From Scleromitrula shiraiana (taxonomy: Eukaryota; Ascomycota; Leotiomycetes; Helotiales; Sclerotiniaceae): a DNA stretch of 64,000 nt. The stretch lies in assembly GCA_028455995.1 (NCBI GenBank), contig JABELC010000001.1, positions 4,576,501-4,640,500 of the forward strand, read 5' to 3'. Numbering within the stretch: position 1 is the first letter of the stretch; the number at the start of each line of letters is the position of its first letter. A program made the position numbers and the translations under genes. Of the stretch, positions 11,525-23,305 are shown in pieces. The notes below the pieces were generated by a model. The model searched no databases and had not been told where the DNA came from. It saw only the letters and a list, made by a program, of their open reading frames with translations.

Positions 11525-14409
11525 CTACATTTCATCATCGCCACCCAACCCCTGCCCCGCCAACATCAACCTCGTTAACTCCTCAATCTTCCTCCCCAAC
11601 TCATCAACCTTATCTTCCAACCTCCTTTCCCTCTCCGTCTTCAAAACCAAAATCTCCTCGCTTCCCGCAGCCCCCTCATCCATCCAAACCATCTTCCTAT
11701 TAACCTTTCCATTTCCAATATCACTACCGGTACTTTTACATTTATCTTTTGAGCTCTCGCTATCCCTTTCCTTTTCCTTCTTTCCTTTAATGTCATGTCG
11801 GTCCATTAATAATGGACTCATCTCACTGTCTATACTAGGACCATCCGTAAAGTGAAGTGACATTGTATTAGTATTAGTTCGACTTGAGAGAAATTTCTTT
11901 CTCGCCTTTCCTTTATTGGAGGGCTCAGTAGTGGATGTGGAGGGAGAGGAATTGACGCTTGCGTGTGGAAAGGAACTTGGATCTGATAGTTGTGAGTGGA
12001 GGTTTTCGAAGATACTGATCGCTAAGACAAAAGGCGCATGGGTAAACTTGAGAAGGAAGATGCGAGTTCGGCGAAGCGAAGGAGCGGACATGAACAGTCG
12101 AAGAGGGCGAATGAGAATTAGAGGGATTAGGTTCTTAAAGGCTGTTAGTGAATTGAAGGTAGAATCATCTACAAATTTGGCTTACCAGAGGTGGGTAGAA
12201 ATGAGTTAAACGATTGCTTGTAGATGCCTATTGTAATTAGTAGGTGTTGATGGAGATAAAACCTTTGAGACTTTACCTCGAGAACATATATTGAGTACAC
12301 GTAGAGATATTCCTCCCTATCGAAATTAGATATAAGTCATGTATTCCATAATGGTGCCCTACCTAGCATGTGAAATGACCTGAATTGAATTAGCTTAGAT
12401 CTTTACTCGGATCGACGGAAAGACCTACCTTTGAGAAACTATCACTCAAAATACTGATCAAAGAAGTAATCAGCAATATATTTGTCATGCAAACAAATAT
12501 GAGCATAAGTGGTGGGCCCAATTGAGGTGAGATCTACATGAAATTAGTAACTTTGTATAAGGTGAGCGGAGGTGACGATTACCTGGTGCATGATATCCTA
12601 GAATCTGTCAGTAACGATCATTTTAAATTGAAGTGGTAGAACTTACAAATCCTAAATAACTTGATCCAAAAAAGACCTTTATCAAAACCCAACTCATTTC
12701 ACCAAGAGTAAATGAATCGCGAGCGAGAAGTGTGAAGGTTGTAAGAAAACCTATAGATATCATGAGTCGAATTAGCTTCGTTTAGGCAACAATTTTAGGT
12801 TCAGGACGGGATTAGGTGATGATGTTGACTTACCGATGTAAAGGACGGCCACAATAACCATAAATTTGACAAAATCTTTGGCCTTTCCTAACAGTCAGAA
12901 CTAATTAGATGAAAAATAACATAAAGAACTAACCATTTCTTTCAGACATGGAATCTGTGAGTGGTTAATAAAACATCTTTCGCGTTTGAGATGAATACTT
13001 ACAAGAGTTCCGAAGTAAGGATGCAAACTCAGAAGAGAACATATTCTGTGTTCTCAAAGTTAGACTTGGCCGTTTCTTAAATCGTTAAAACATACCTTGG
13101 AACCATAAACAATGCTTCTAAAGATAAAATATCGAAGGCCATGTCAATAATCACAGCACTATCTTTCGTCAAGCCAATTATGCCTGCTCCAAGTTAGATC
13201 ATTACCAGTTAGCGATCTTTGGGGATACAAACGAGTAAGAAGAAATGCTGCTCCTATTAAGATAATCATCAAGTCACATGTATTCCAAATATCCACAGCA
13301 TAGAAAATAGATCCAGCGTCAATGAACTCTCCAAGCTCATCGTAGGCAAAAGCTACAAACCAGACATAAAGTGTGATCTCAAGTGGGGTGATGTGATAGC
13401 TGAAGCATGGTTAGATCTATTGAAATGCAGCTGGATGAGTACTTACGGGTTTCGTTCAACAAGAACTGCATAATAAAGAAACAAGAATGATGCGAAGAAC
13501 AAAACTTCGAATGTTTTGATATATCTCGGCACTCGTAGTCTCGAAAACGGATCCGATTTCTTTCGATTATAAAATTGGGGTCTCTTCTGAGTATGCTCAC
13601 TCAAACCTCCCCAGAATGTGATATCACCATTCCAAATCCCAGTTAAAATCTTTTGCACAATCCTCTGACTTAAGAACTTCTTACAATCTGCTACCGCAGC
13701 AATCTCAAGACCGTTGAGTCCTGTGAAAGAAGAAGTTGGGTCTTCTTCATCGTCCAATCCATCTGTAAAGAAAGTACCCATGTGTGATATAGTTTTTAGA
13801 AGTTCCGTCTTCTTCCTACTAGCTGGTCGATTTGTAGGTGAATCTCTCTCTCTAAACTGGGGTAATAAACTTGAATGTTCTGTAGAATTCGGAGTATCTG
13901 CTACTGGCTCGGTGGGTTGTTGAAGCGTAGGCAAAGGTAATTCGTATAGACAGAAATCGACAGCATCTCTTTCGGATATACGACTCAAAAATCTCCACGC
14001 GACAATTTCACATGCGTTGGCTCGGGTTTCGTTGATTCCACGATCATCTTGTTCGAGAGTAGAGAAGTGCCACTTTAATGTTCTGAGGGAGTCTCAGTAA
14101 TTGTTATATCTTGGGAAATGATAGAGTACTGACAGAATTGCATTTATGATTGCGGGGTTGGTGACATTATCGACAAGGTGCTCGACAAGTATTCTGATCT
14201 TGTTCCCAGCAGATGTAGTTCGCAGTTGTTCAAATGTGGAGGGTAGGACAATCTCGTCGACGAAGTATCTGATAGCTCAGGTTAGATGAGAATAAATACA
14301 TAGCTGATATAATACAATACACATACATTGACAATGCTTTCACGACCTTAACAAATGAATCATCATGGTCAATAATTGGCAACTTCGTTTCCTTTTCGTG
14401 AGAGCTCAT
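11525..14409 (-). CDS. yvc1: Vacuolar TRP-family cation channel Yvc1
   Basis: Orthologue of the fungal TRPY channel that releases Ca2+ from the vacuole; about 717 residues in 15 exons. Exons (minus strand): 14409-14327, 14268-14134, 14082-13447, 13399-13233, 13183-13096, 13045-13003, 12954-12934, 12882-12834, 12750-12647, 12597-12583, 12533-12429, 12379-12363, 12316-12277, 12227-12186, 12133-11525. Phases agree throughout. Recognisable family segments are the N-terminal LKWHFSTLEQDDRG region, HITPLEITLYVWFVAFAYDE leading into the first membrane segments, LLSLHPYFGTL, FGSSYLGF, LGPPLMLIFVCMTNILLITS and the post-membrane EEYLYVYSIYVLE. The C-terminal tail is charged and ends in a short heptad-like helix (LEDKVDELGRKIEELTRLML). 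Three exons are only 15, 17 and 21 bases. Confidence 0.93.
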
Positions 14410-15122
14410 ACTGTTAGTTATTATTCGAATTGAACTAAGTGATCAATACTTTCTTCACCCCTCAATTGGCGCACTTTATTTCGATACTTTGGAAGGGAAA
14501 ATCAAATAAGATATGAACATTAAAGGCATTGATTGAAGTTATACAAGAAAGAATCTTTAGCTAGCTCAGGTCAGCTACTCGAGTAGTGATCATTTAAATA
14601 AATGTATTGTATCAATTGATATTATTATTTTCTAACCCACAGCATAGTTGTTGGTGCGGTGCTCGGGCCTTGAATTTGTTTGTTATTTGTTTGTTATAAC
14701 AAATGCAGTAAACAGCTAGAGACCTATGGGTTCACAGCATAGATAGGGTTCTCTATCACTGAACCTATCAAATTATTCGGGGGTGCGGCCGCTTACATAG
14801 CCTTCTTAATCCTCAGGCAGATGCTTGACTTCGCCATCAACCCCGCCTCACCGAAGAAGATCAACCATCTATCAACCATTATTCAAACCATACTCGAGTA
14901 GCAAAAATATTTAATTTCATTCTTTCTCAAAGAACAAAGATATTTATTTCTATTTCTACTTCAATTTCAAACATATTCTCATCTCACCAGTTCATCTTGT
15001 AGTATATCCTAATTTATTAACCTTCATTGCGAAACTCAATAAACGATTCAAAGCTATCAAGCTCTCTTTACATTATACTCAATAACGTTTCATTTCCACA
15101 ACCATCAATAACTTTTACCAAA
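14410..15122. other. Divergent promoter region of yvc1 and the PI31-like gene
   Basis: No gene supported. Pyrimidine-rich sequence (about 14,900-15,110) directly precedes the PI31-like start and probably includes its 5' untranslated region. Confidence 0.5.
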
Positions 15123-16362
15123 ATGGCCAGCAATCCACTCAGCCCAGAATCTGTCATACAGCATATGTCAGATGCTTTACCAACTCACGATAAGGACGAT
15201 ACTAGCTCTGATATAAGTAGTTCATATGAAGCCATAGCACTATTTTCACATGCCTGTATGGTCGCAGTTGGATTCCGACTTCTTGGATTTGGAGAAGGAC
15301 AAAAGAATGGTAAGATTTTTCATTTTATAGCCTCCCATCAATGAGAGATCAATATGCAGATAAAATTACTAACAAAATAAATCAACAGAAGCAGAATGTT
15401 CACAGCTCGCCCCAAGATTATCACCCAAATGGAACTCCTCCTTCGGATCCCATTCCTTCCTATACGCCCACACCCAATCATCCATGCAATACGTAATAAA
15501 GATCGACCGACTTGGGGGAAAAGCCGAAATCAGAGGCCTCGGACTCGGCGCCGAACGAATAACCCGTTTCGAAATCGTAGCCAGAGATTACATATCCTCG
15601 TCCGCGCTACCCCTCCGAATCCCCCAAACCCCAGACGGCACCGAAGATCGCAGCGCTCTGCCCCCCAAAATCCGCGACCTATTCATCTCCCCCTCCCGAA
15701 TCTCAGACCTCACATCTCTATTTAAAATAAACATAATCCAACCACTCCTCCCTTCCCTTCATAAAGAAGGCTACGAAGAAGAATCGCAATCGCACGCCCA
15801 ATCCGAAGCCTCCCGCGTCCACGACGAAAGAGAAGAAGCACGCGCCCGTCGCAACCCCGCACCCTACAATCCCCTCGCCGACCCCGGCCTTCCCGCCCCA
15901 GCCCGTCCCTACCCATTTAACGACCCCCTCGCCTCTGGACCCCAACGACCCCCCGTCCCAGCAGGTGATTTCCCCCCACCCGGCTTCGACGACGAATACG
16001 ATCTCCAGCGTCCTCCACGCGGAGGCTTCGGAACATATCCCCCAGCCGGTCCATTTAATATTGGTCACGATGATTTAAATCCACCCGGATTGGGCCCTCA
16101 TGATCCATTGCGGGGTTCGTTTACAGGGGGTCCGGGTGCGGGTGGATTGGGGGGTTTCGGTGGTATGCATCCTACGTTTGATGATCCTTTATTCGGAGGG
16201 AGAGGTGATGCGGCTGCGGGTGGAAATGCGAATGGAAGGGGACGAGCACCGCCGGGTGCGAGGTATGATCCTTTGGGGCCGGGTGATGCACCTCGGGGGA
16301 CGGGGATGGGTGGGAGACCACCGAATCCTTTTGGGGGATTTGGGGGGAATGACTTTATTTAG
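15123..16362 (+). CDS. PI31-like proteasome regulator
   Basis: Predicted 386-residue protein, exons 15123-15309 and 15389-16362. The N-terminal half resembles the FP domain of PI31/PSMF1: early helices (SYEAIALFSHACMVAVGFRL), then a beta-rich region with a characteristic tryptophan (SPKWNSS), YAHTQSSMQYVIKIDRLGG, and a helix LFKINIIQPLLPSL. The C-terminal half is Pro/Gly-rich with repeated NPL/DPL elements, FDDEYD and a final PFGGFGGNDFI, like the HbYX-adjacent tail by which PI31 contacts the 20S proteasome. Function as a modulator of proteasome assembly, activity or transport is family knowledge. Base composition is odd: codons are C-rich from about 15,540 to 15,980 and switch to G-rich from 16,100 to the stop. 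Confidence 0.88.
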
Positions 16363-16402
16363 TCGCGTTGGTGGATATGGTGGAGTGAAGAAATTGATGG
16401 AT

Positions 16403-16460
16403 GAATGAACGAACGAACGAGCTATGAATGAATGAATGAATGAATGAATGAATGAACGAA
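16403..16460. repeat. TGAA/CGAA tetranucleotide microsatellite
   Basis: Successive ATGAATGAA and ACGAACGA units directly after the PI31-like stop codon. Confidence 0.85.
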
Positions 16461-16732
16461 TGATATCACATGTATTAAGCTCTACGAATCAACAAAAGGA
16501 ACAGCAAGGAACGAAAGGTAAAACGGCACCTGGATGTATCTGACACTAAACATCTACCTATCCAGAAATATACCAAATTGCAAATATCAAGTCAAATGAC
16601 ACCGAATCAAACCAAATTTTATATGATAGCAAAGTAGTTAGCCACTAATACCACTAAAATATGAAATACAATAATACACAATCCTTGTTCATATCCATTT
16701 TTGTATTCAAATATCCATTGATTTATTTATTT

Positions 16733-16770
16733 ATGCATGTATGTATGTATGTATGCATGTATGTGTGTAT
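16733..16770. repeat. ATGT tetranucleotide microsatellite
   Basis: About eight ATGT/ATGC units in a row, visible directly. Confidence 0.85.
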
Positions 16771-16840
16771 CCATCTTATCTATCATCCTAGCGCTGAATT
16801 CCAAATGATATCACACCTCGCTCTGCTCTGCTCTGTATAT

Positions 16841-16870
16841 GTCCCGTACGGTCCCGTACGGTCCCGTACC
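16841..16870. repeat. Three tandem copies of a 10-base unit GTCCCGTACG
   Basis: Two perfect copies and one with a final-base change. The unit contains the palindrome CGTACG across the junctions. It is GC-rich, unlike the surrounding simple repeats. Confidence 0.85.
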
Positions 16871-17128
16871 GCAGCAAATCCGATCAGATCGAACCAAACC
16901 CAGACATGCAAGAACCAAGTTTATTAAAGAAGTAACAAGAAAGTGAAAATAAAAACTCCATACACTGCCGCCTTGCTCGCTGGTATCATTCTAATTTCTC
17001 TTTTTCTTTATCTTTTTCCTTTTTCTTCCATTTCTTGCGTTTCTGTGCTTCCATCCATCCGTTCGTCTGCTTATTATTCATATCCCATCCTATCCCATCC
17101 CATCATCTGTTCCCTGACCATAAAGAAA

Positions 17129-18947
17129 TTACAAATGTACCTTCCCCTTAACCTTACCCAAAAGCGATTTCCTCTTCTCCTTCTCCCCCTTCGATCCCGT
17201 CTCCTCTTTTTCCTTCTCGCCCCCAACCACAGGCACCTCGGGCACCTCGTCCTTCACCTTCTCATCCGAAACCTCCTCCTGTTGCGTCGGCGCCTTCTCC
17301 AAATCCACCGCTCCACTACCACCAGTCGCATTAACAGCCGGATCCAAAAGATTAGCTGTATTCGTCAAATGCGGTTCCGCAGTCCCATTCGCAATAACCG
17401 GAACTGGTGTTTCTTTAAGAGAAAGAGTAGTCAACCCATCCGTAGCCGTAACAAAAGTTTCCAATTCAGGACGAGAAGACGAAACCACCTCTCCATTCTG
17501 AACTGCATATTCCTCCTCTTCTTCTTTGGTGAAATCAGGTGTACTAGGCGTATCTGTTCCCGAAGCGGTTCCGGTTGCGATTGAAGGAGTAGCGGTGGGG
17601 GCTTCGAGGAACTCGGGTCGAGTTGAGAGGGGGATTGCATTTTCGGCGGTGGCGTTTGTGCTGATTGTTCCCTTGTTGTTGTCGTCTTTTAAGGTCTTCT
17701 TCACTGTGCATACGGTTTCCTTTCGTTCCTTGTGGTCCTTGGTTCCTACTGCGATGGCTTCTATTCCTTCTCTATCCTTGGTATTTACCCAATACATAGG
17801 TCCACTGAAAAGTCTAGTTTCCCCATTCCAAGATGTTACACTTTCCAAGGCTGGATCCAATGTTGGTAGATCGCCGAATACGAATTCCAGCTCACCACCA
17901 TATTTCTTGGGGATGTTTTTAGGTTCGATGAAAGCTTCTAAAGTCGTTTTCATGTCGCTCGAGGAAAGTATGAATATCTTTGATGTTGTTATTGGATCGA
18001 ACCATTTTTTGATCCAGCCCCAAACTGTGGGAAAGAACGCAGGCGCGCCAATTATCTACAAGTTAGATTGTTAGAAATTTCGAAAGCCCATATTCATTGT
18101 CATCTAGATTTTTCAAAAATACTCACAAAGATTCTATCTAGAGTCTCGGGATAATGTGCGGTAGCAAGGGTACTAGCATCTTGCATATGCCCCCTCAAAT
18201 TCCAAAATTGCTTAAGTCCCACACCAGATATATCCACAATATTATTGCTCTGCGTTATCGGGGTTTGAGGATTCGGTCGATCGGTAAGAACTGTACATAA
18301 CGGCATGACGAATCGTACAAGGTTTTCGTATAAAGCAAACAATCGTAATAACTTCGCCGGTGTTTTTCCATCCGTCTTCGCCTTTGTATGGGTTTCTACT
18401 GCGGATTTCTCATACGCGGCCATTCGTTTTGCATTCAGATGTTTGACTTCGAAAACATAAACAGGGATACCACGACGATCACGTCGTCCTGTCCATTGTG
18501 GATACTATTTTTCAAATCGTCAGAAACCTGTGCGACAAGGATGACGAAGGGTAAGTTTTACCAGTCCCCGAGTCTCTTCATAATGCTCTAAATCAATAGT
18601 TTCATATAATTGATCCAACTGATTGGCTTTGCGCCATTCTTCAGTATCCGAAAATTGATCAATAGCATCTGATACAATAAAACGTCGCGCCCGAAGATAT
18701 CGGCTTGGAGCCTATTAGTATGCATTACTCGAAAAGTATGAGCGGGAACCTACAGCAATGTAGCATCTTCGTGCGATGCCGGCTCATCTTCTCCATTTCC
18801 GGGCGTATACAATCCCTTCTCTGAAGATAACTTTTTGAAATTTTCCAAGGCGGCTTCTTCATCTGTAGTGAGATGACCAAGATGTCCTTGAGGAAATCCA
18901 TATTCTACCACCGCGGATTGCACTCTATGAGCAGGACCGGAAGACAT
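17129..18947 (-). CDS. Sec14/CRAL-TRIO lipid-transfer protein with long acidic tail
   Basis: Predicted 546-residue phosphatidylinositol/phospholipid transfer protein. Exons: 18947-18754, 18703-18562, 18504-18127, 18055-17129. The CRAL-TRIO-N part reads ATLLRYLRARRF across intron 1. The lipid-binding domain shows YPQWTGRRDRRGIPVYVFEV, NIVDISGVGLKQFWNL, AHYPETLDRIF, IIGAPAFFPTVWGWIKKWFD and the closing PKKYGGEL. From about residue 340 the chain becomes a long low-complexity tail rich in Thr, Glu and Pro, ending in a basic amphipathic stretch (KEKRKSLLGKVKGKVHL) that could bind membranes. In filamentous fungi such proteins act in polarised growth and lipid signalling; the exact ligand is unknown. 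The acceptor of exon 2 at 18703 was chosen because only it keeps the frame. Confidence 0.9.
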
Positions 18948-20219
18948 GACTGTATGTTTTATTTATTCAAGAAATACAGTTAAAGGGAAGAAGAATGAAA
19001 GTGGGAAGAAAAGGGAACTGAAGGGATAGAAAAATCAAAATGGAATCGTAAAATTATATTTGTTTAACACTCGGTGTATGTATGGAGTTTTCGGATTTGC
19101 TGAGCGGGTCTCTCGGACATCATCATCCCATGGTTTAATTCTTCTTTCCGTTGCAAAAGCAAAATATGTGTATGTATGTACTATGTACCTCCAAAGCTCT
19201 GATTATTATTATTATTATTGACCAATCAAAAGTCGATAAGAGCCGCTTTCCGCTGGAACCAACTGTCTGGATCGACAAGAGTAAGAAATCTAGTTGAACT
19301 AAAATTGTGCATACAAAATATGTGGTAGCTGGTGTAGTAATTAGGAAAAAGTAGAGAAAGTAAACATATTCATGAGTCGTGGATATGAGTTGTGGATATT
19401 CTGCTTACCACTCAAACTCATCAGTCAACTCAAAATCGATGAGGAAAGGAAAAAGGAAAGAGAGGAGAGAGGAGAGAGGAGAGCAACGGCGTTAAAATCC
19501 AATCAATCCTCCGAGGACCGAGATCCGTAGAATAAATTGGATATGTCAGCAACAACACATGTATAACTTTGACAACATTGTCAAGTAGTAAGAAATTCTG
19601 TGTGAGAAAAAGGGAATGACGGAAACTATGTAAAATCCATCAAGAATGGAATGAAATTGGTAATATGATGATGCAATGGCTTTTTTGTCCAGATGGGTAT
19701 TCTTTGTTGTGCTGGCATATGGTTGCCACATGTCTGGGCAATATTAATCAAAGTTTACCTTACATAGTATAGTGCCTTAATCAGTAAACATCAGGGACTA
19801 CTCGTATGTAATAAGTAAGTAAGTAGAGATTCATCCATCATTCATGAAGAGAATTGAATAATGAAATTCAATGAAATTCAATTCTCTTCAAGACCGGATG
19901 TCCCTCTTATATAGATATTCGGTCTCTACCATAATAGCATAGCTTACGAAGAACGTATGATAAAGTAACGGAAAACCCCTTGACAGTAACATATCAAACC
20001 ATGCTATTTTATACGAAAAACGCGTGGCATTATTCGAGTAGTTTTCCTCTCGATCCCCTTCCCTCCCCTCCCCTCCCCTCCCCTCCCTGAGTATTTACCC
20101 CACCAAATAATGTGTAACCTCCGAATCAAATAATCAACACCAAGAATAACCAGCCATCATCTCCACCCCACTTCAACGTCCTCACAGATTAAAGAATTTC
20201 TCATTCTCTTACCTAGGGC
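18948..20219. other. Divergent intergenic region
   Basis: Promoter space for the Sec14-like gene (minus) and the next plus-strand gene. A purine-rich GAGAGGA tract lies near 19,455-19,485 and a CCCTC tract at 20,058-20,088. A near-palindrome of GAATTGAA/TTCAATTC type lies around 19,849-19,885. No coding sequence supported. Confidence 0.5.
20058..20088. repeat. CCCTC pentanucleotide tract
   Basis: About five CCCCT units, a pyrimidine tract about 130 bases upstream of the next start codon. It could be a promoter CT-box element, a known feature of fungal promoters. Confidence 0.75.
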
Positions 20220-21568
20220 ATGTTTTCACGTATTTCACAACTTACTCGCCATCTATCTCGTCCATTGCCTAATTATTCTCATCAATCCACTGTCACCGCC
20301 GCTGTTACATCGAATCTACGACGCGCACCATTCGCCGATTACATCATGACATCATCAACTGTGAATGAACGTAATTCGAGAACTATTCATACGGCGGCAT
20401 GTTTGATTATTGGCGATGAGGTACTTGGGGGGAAGGTCAGTATATTCTCTTATTATCTATGGTTATGAATGCATAGATGAATTAGGTGGAAATGAATATA
20501 GCTAATTTGTGATTTTGTGGTAGACTGTCGATGTATGTTCGAGATGAATTATAATGAGATAGAACAGGCTGTTGATGATTGAAATCGGTAGACAAACTCG
20601 GCATATATGGCAAAATTCTGCTTCAACTTAGGAATGGTAGATCGTCCGATACAAAAGTCATACAGAGATAGGATATTGATTGTTGGATAGAGCTTGAAGC
20701 GAATCGAAGTCATTGCGGACGATGAAAGCGAAATTGTTGAGGCGGTTCGTCGAATGTCAGACAACTATGATTTTGTAGTTACATCTGGTGGAATTGGCCC
20801 AACGTATGTTTTTATTTTGCCTGGAAGATCGATACAACAGACTAATAGGAATTAGCCACGACGATATTACCTACCAATCGATAGCCAAAGCATTCGGACT
20901 CCCATTAAAGCTCCACCAAGAAGCCTATGAAAAAATGAAGAAACTATCCAAGCCGCATCCATCGCAACCAAACTTCAATTGGGACGAAGAATCTCCCGCC
21001 AAAAAAGCAAAACTCCGCATGGTCGAATTACCATTAGACGATACCGTAGATCTAAACAAACAAGTGATATTCCCCCACGAAGATCTTTGGGTTCCCGTTG
21101 CATGCATCAATGGCAACGTACATGTATTACCGGGCGTGCCTAGACTATTCGAAAGACTGCTCGATGGATTGAAACCACATCTTCTTCCTCGGTTGACGGA
21201 TCCCGATGGGAAGGGTACTTGCAGAATATTGATCTCGACTCCTATGTCGGAAAGTGCTGTGGCACCTTATCTTACCGAGTTGGCCGAGAGGGTCGAGGCG
21301 AAGGGTGTGAAGGTTGGTAGTTATCCTCGATGGGGTAAGAAGACTAATACGGTTACTTTGGTTGGAAGGTATGTATATGTATATAGGCGTTTTGTTTTAA
21401 AGATGTGTGATAATTATATTTTGATTGGTTGACTGACAATGGTATAGAGATCAAGAATTCATAGAAAGTTTAATTGCCGAAGTCGAGGAGAATGTAAAGG
21501 GGCATCGCGTCACAGTAGAAGGGGAAGACGATGTAGAAGTAGAAACCAAGGAGTGCGATCTTTCTTAA
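20220..21568 (+). CDS. Molybdopterin-binding (MoCF_biosynth/CinA-like) domain protein
   Basis: Predicted 338-residue protein in six exons: 20220-20435, 20524-20532, 20592-20636, 20691-20803, 20856-21368, 21448-21568. The second exon is only 9 bases (codons T-V-D); it is needed to restore the conserved GDEVLGGKTVDTNS element, and both flanking introns are GT-AG. Next come AKFCFNLGM, LKRIEVIADDE, VTSGGIGPTHDDIT and LPGVPRLFE, the hallmark order of the MPTb domain found in CinA and in the N-terminal half of eukaryotic FAD synthase. No PAPS-reductase/FAD-synthase half follows, so this is the stand-alone fungal form; FAD or nucleotide hydrolysis is family inference. The first 50 residues are basic and Ser-rich and could target mitochondria. 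Confidence 0.9.
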
Positions 21569-21973
21569 GTTTTCCTTTTCTAACTGATCACGGGTTTTAA
21601 CAATTTCTTCTAGTTCATAAGGATTCATCATTGATTCATTGATTCATTCTATTCCTTCCATATTCATGCATTCATACATCCATGCCATAGATACAAGATC
21701 TCTTTCTCCATCTCAATCACTCTCACTCTCCTAGGCAAATCGTCAAATCTCACCCGGCGTCTCCAGGGACCTCGGTACTATCCGATACGGTACTGTCGCT
21801 TGTAGGTATGCGAATCAAAATCTCGTTACAACAAATGCAAAGGATATTAAGATTCAGGGGTTAGAAAGGAGGAGAGGAAAAACCATAATATAGAAATAAA
21901 TCTCAATAATCTAATCGTGCATCAACCCAACGGCGGAGCGCGCGCTGATTTCTAAAAAAAAAAAAAATCTACT

Positions 21974-22012
21974 CCCATCTCATCTCATCTCATCTCATCT
22001 CATCTCATCTTA
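21974..22012. repeat. CATCT pentanucleotide microsatellite
   Basis: About seven CATCT units visible directly, preceded by a 13-base A run. Confidence 0.85.
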
Positions 22013-23267
22013 TCTCAATCAGTAAACCGTTGGATATAAACGGTGTCTACCTCCCCATATCATCTTATCCGATAGGCGGACTAATATATCAAATATTGAG
22101 ACAATATTTAGATTTAGATTGAGATTTAGATTTACAATTATATGAAGGAAGGAAGACAAGCGTGTTGTGAGTTCTATAAGTACAATACATTATATATATA
22201 TATATATCTAAATATATAGAGAATCAAAATCAATTATTAGTATTAGCTGTTTTCCTACGATATGCAATATTCAGATCGGCAGTGTCTTCATTTTACATTT
22301 TACATTTTACATTTTACATGTCACAACAATCACTAGATGGATCTCTCTGATCGTACGTGCGTGCGTGCGTGCGTGCTTGCTTGCGTATAATGTGATGAAA
22401 TAGCCATTCTATCCGGAGATTAACCAATATCCGTATCCATATCCATTTTTTTTTTTTTTTTTTTTTTAAGATAGATAGATGGATAGATGGATAGATGGAT
22501 GTTTCCCTTCCCCCAGATTTACGCCATGCTACTTTCGATGCCGGTGTATAATTATGCATGGCTCCTTTGAGACCCGGTCAGAATGAAAAGTGGTGGTAGC
22601 GTGGTTAGTGTGGGTGCGGCGTGGCTGGGGTGCTGTGGATAGGATAGGATGGGATTTATTACTTAGTTGATCATTTTTGTTTTGTTTTGTTTTGTTTTGT
22701 TTCTGTTTTGTGTAACGTTTGGGTATTTAGGAAGAGGGGAGTGGGGATTGATTTATTGTATAGTCATGCTAGTAGATGAGTTGCCAGTGAATGGAAGGAT
22801 GTTTGGGCACTCGTTATGATGGGCAATTGAAGCCGGAGATGTATGTGCATGTGGTTGAATGGCAACTGGGTATCTATGAAATGAAATAAAATAAATGTGA
22901 TGAATAATCGATGGGTAAACAAATATTAATAAATTATTTCATTAACAAAAACGAAGATTAGATTTGAAATCAATATGTTTACGGAAATAGATGAGTGGAG
23001 ATTTCTGGAAGCTTTGATCTTTCCCGTTTATCCCCACTTGGTGTTTTTGCATGGGTGGGATGGAATGGGAATTATTATGGGATGGATGAATAATGAATGA
23101 TGAATGAAAGAGTGAATCAATTGGAGTGAATTGTTGGAATTGGATAGGAATCAGGTTTGTGCTGGAGAGATAGAAGAGATGTTGAAATGGATTGGATCCA
23201 ATGGTTGGGTATATTGTTGTTAGTAGAATGTTATTTGTACCAGCTAACCTGGAGGGTAGCTCAAAGA

Positions 23268-23305
23268 TATCGATATCCATATCCATATCCATATCCATAT
23301 CGATT
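23268..23305. repeat. ATATCC hexanucleotide repeat
   Basis: Four to five copies of CATATC/ATATCC flanked by CGATAT words. It generates spurious frames with MD or YP repeats on opposite strands. Confidence 0.85.

Larger units (their letters stand above)
16363..17128. other. Intergenic region between convergent genes
   Basis: No gene supported. Contains TGAA, ATGT and a 10-base tandem repeat (listed separately) and pyrimidine-rich sequence near 16,990-17,110. Confidence 0.5.

Noticed and set aside
15718..16068. Gly-rich frame antisense to the PI31-like gene
   Set aside because: It is the complement of the Pro-rich coding tail and arises from the skewed composition.
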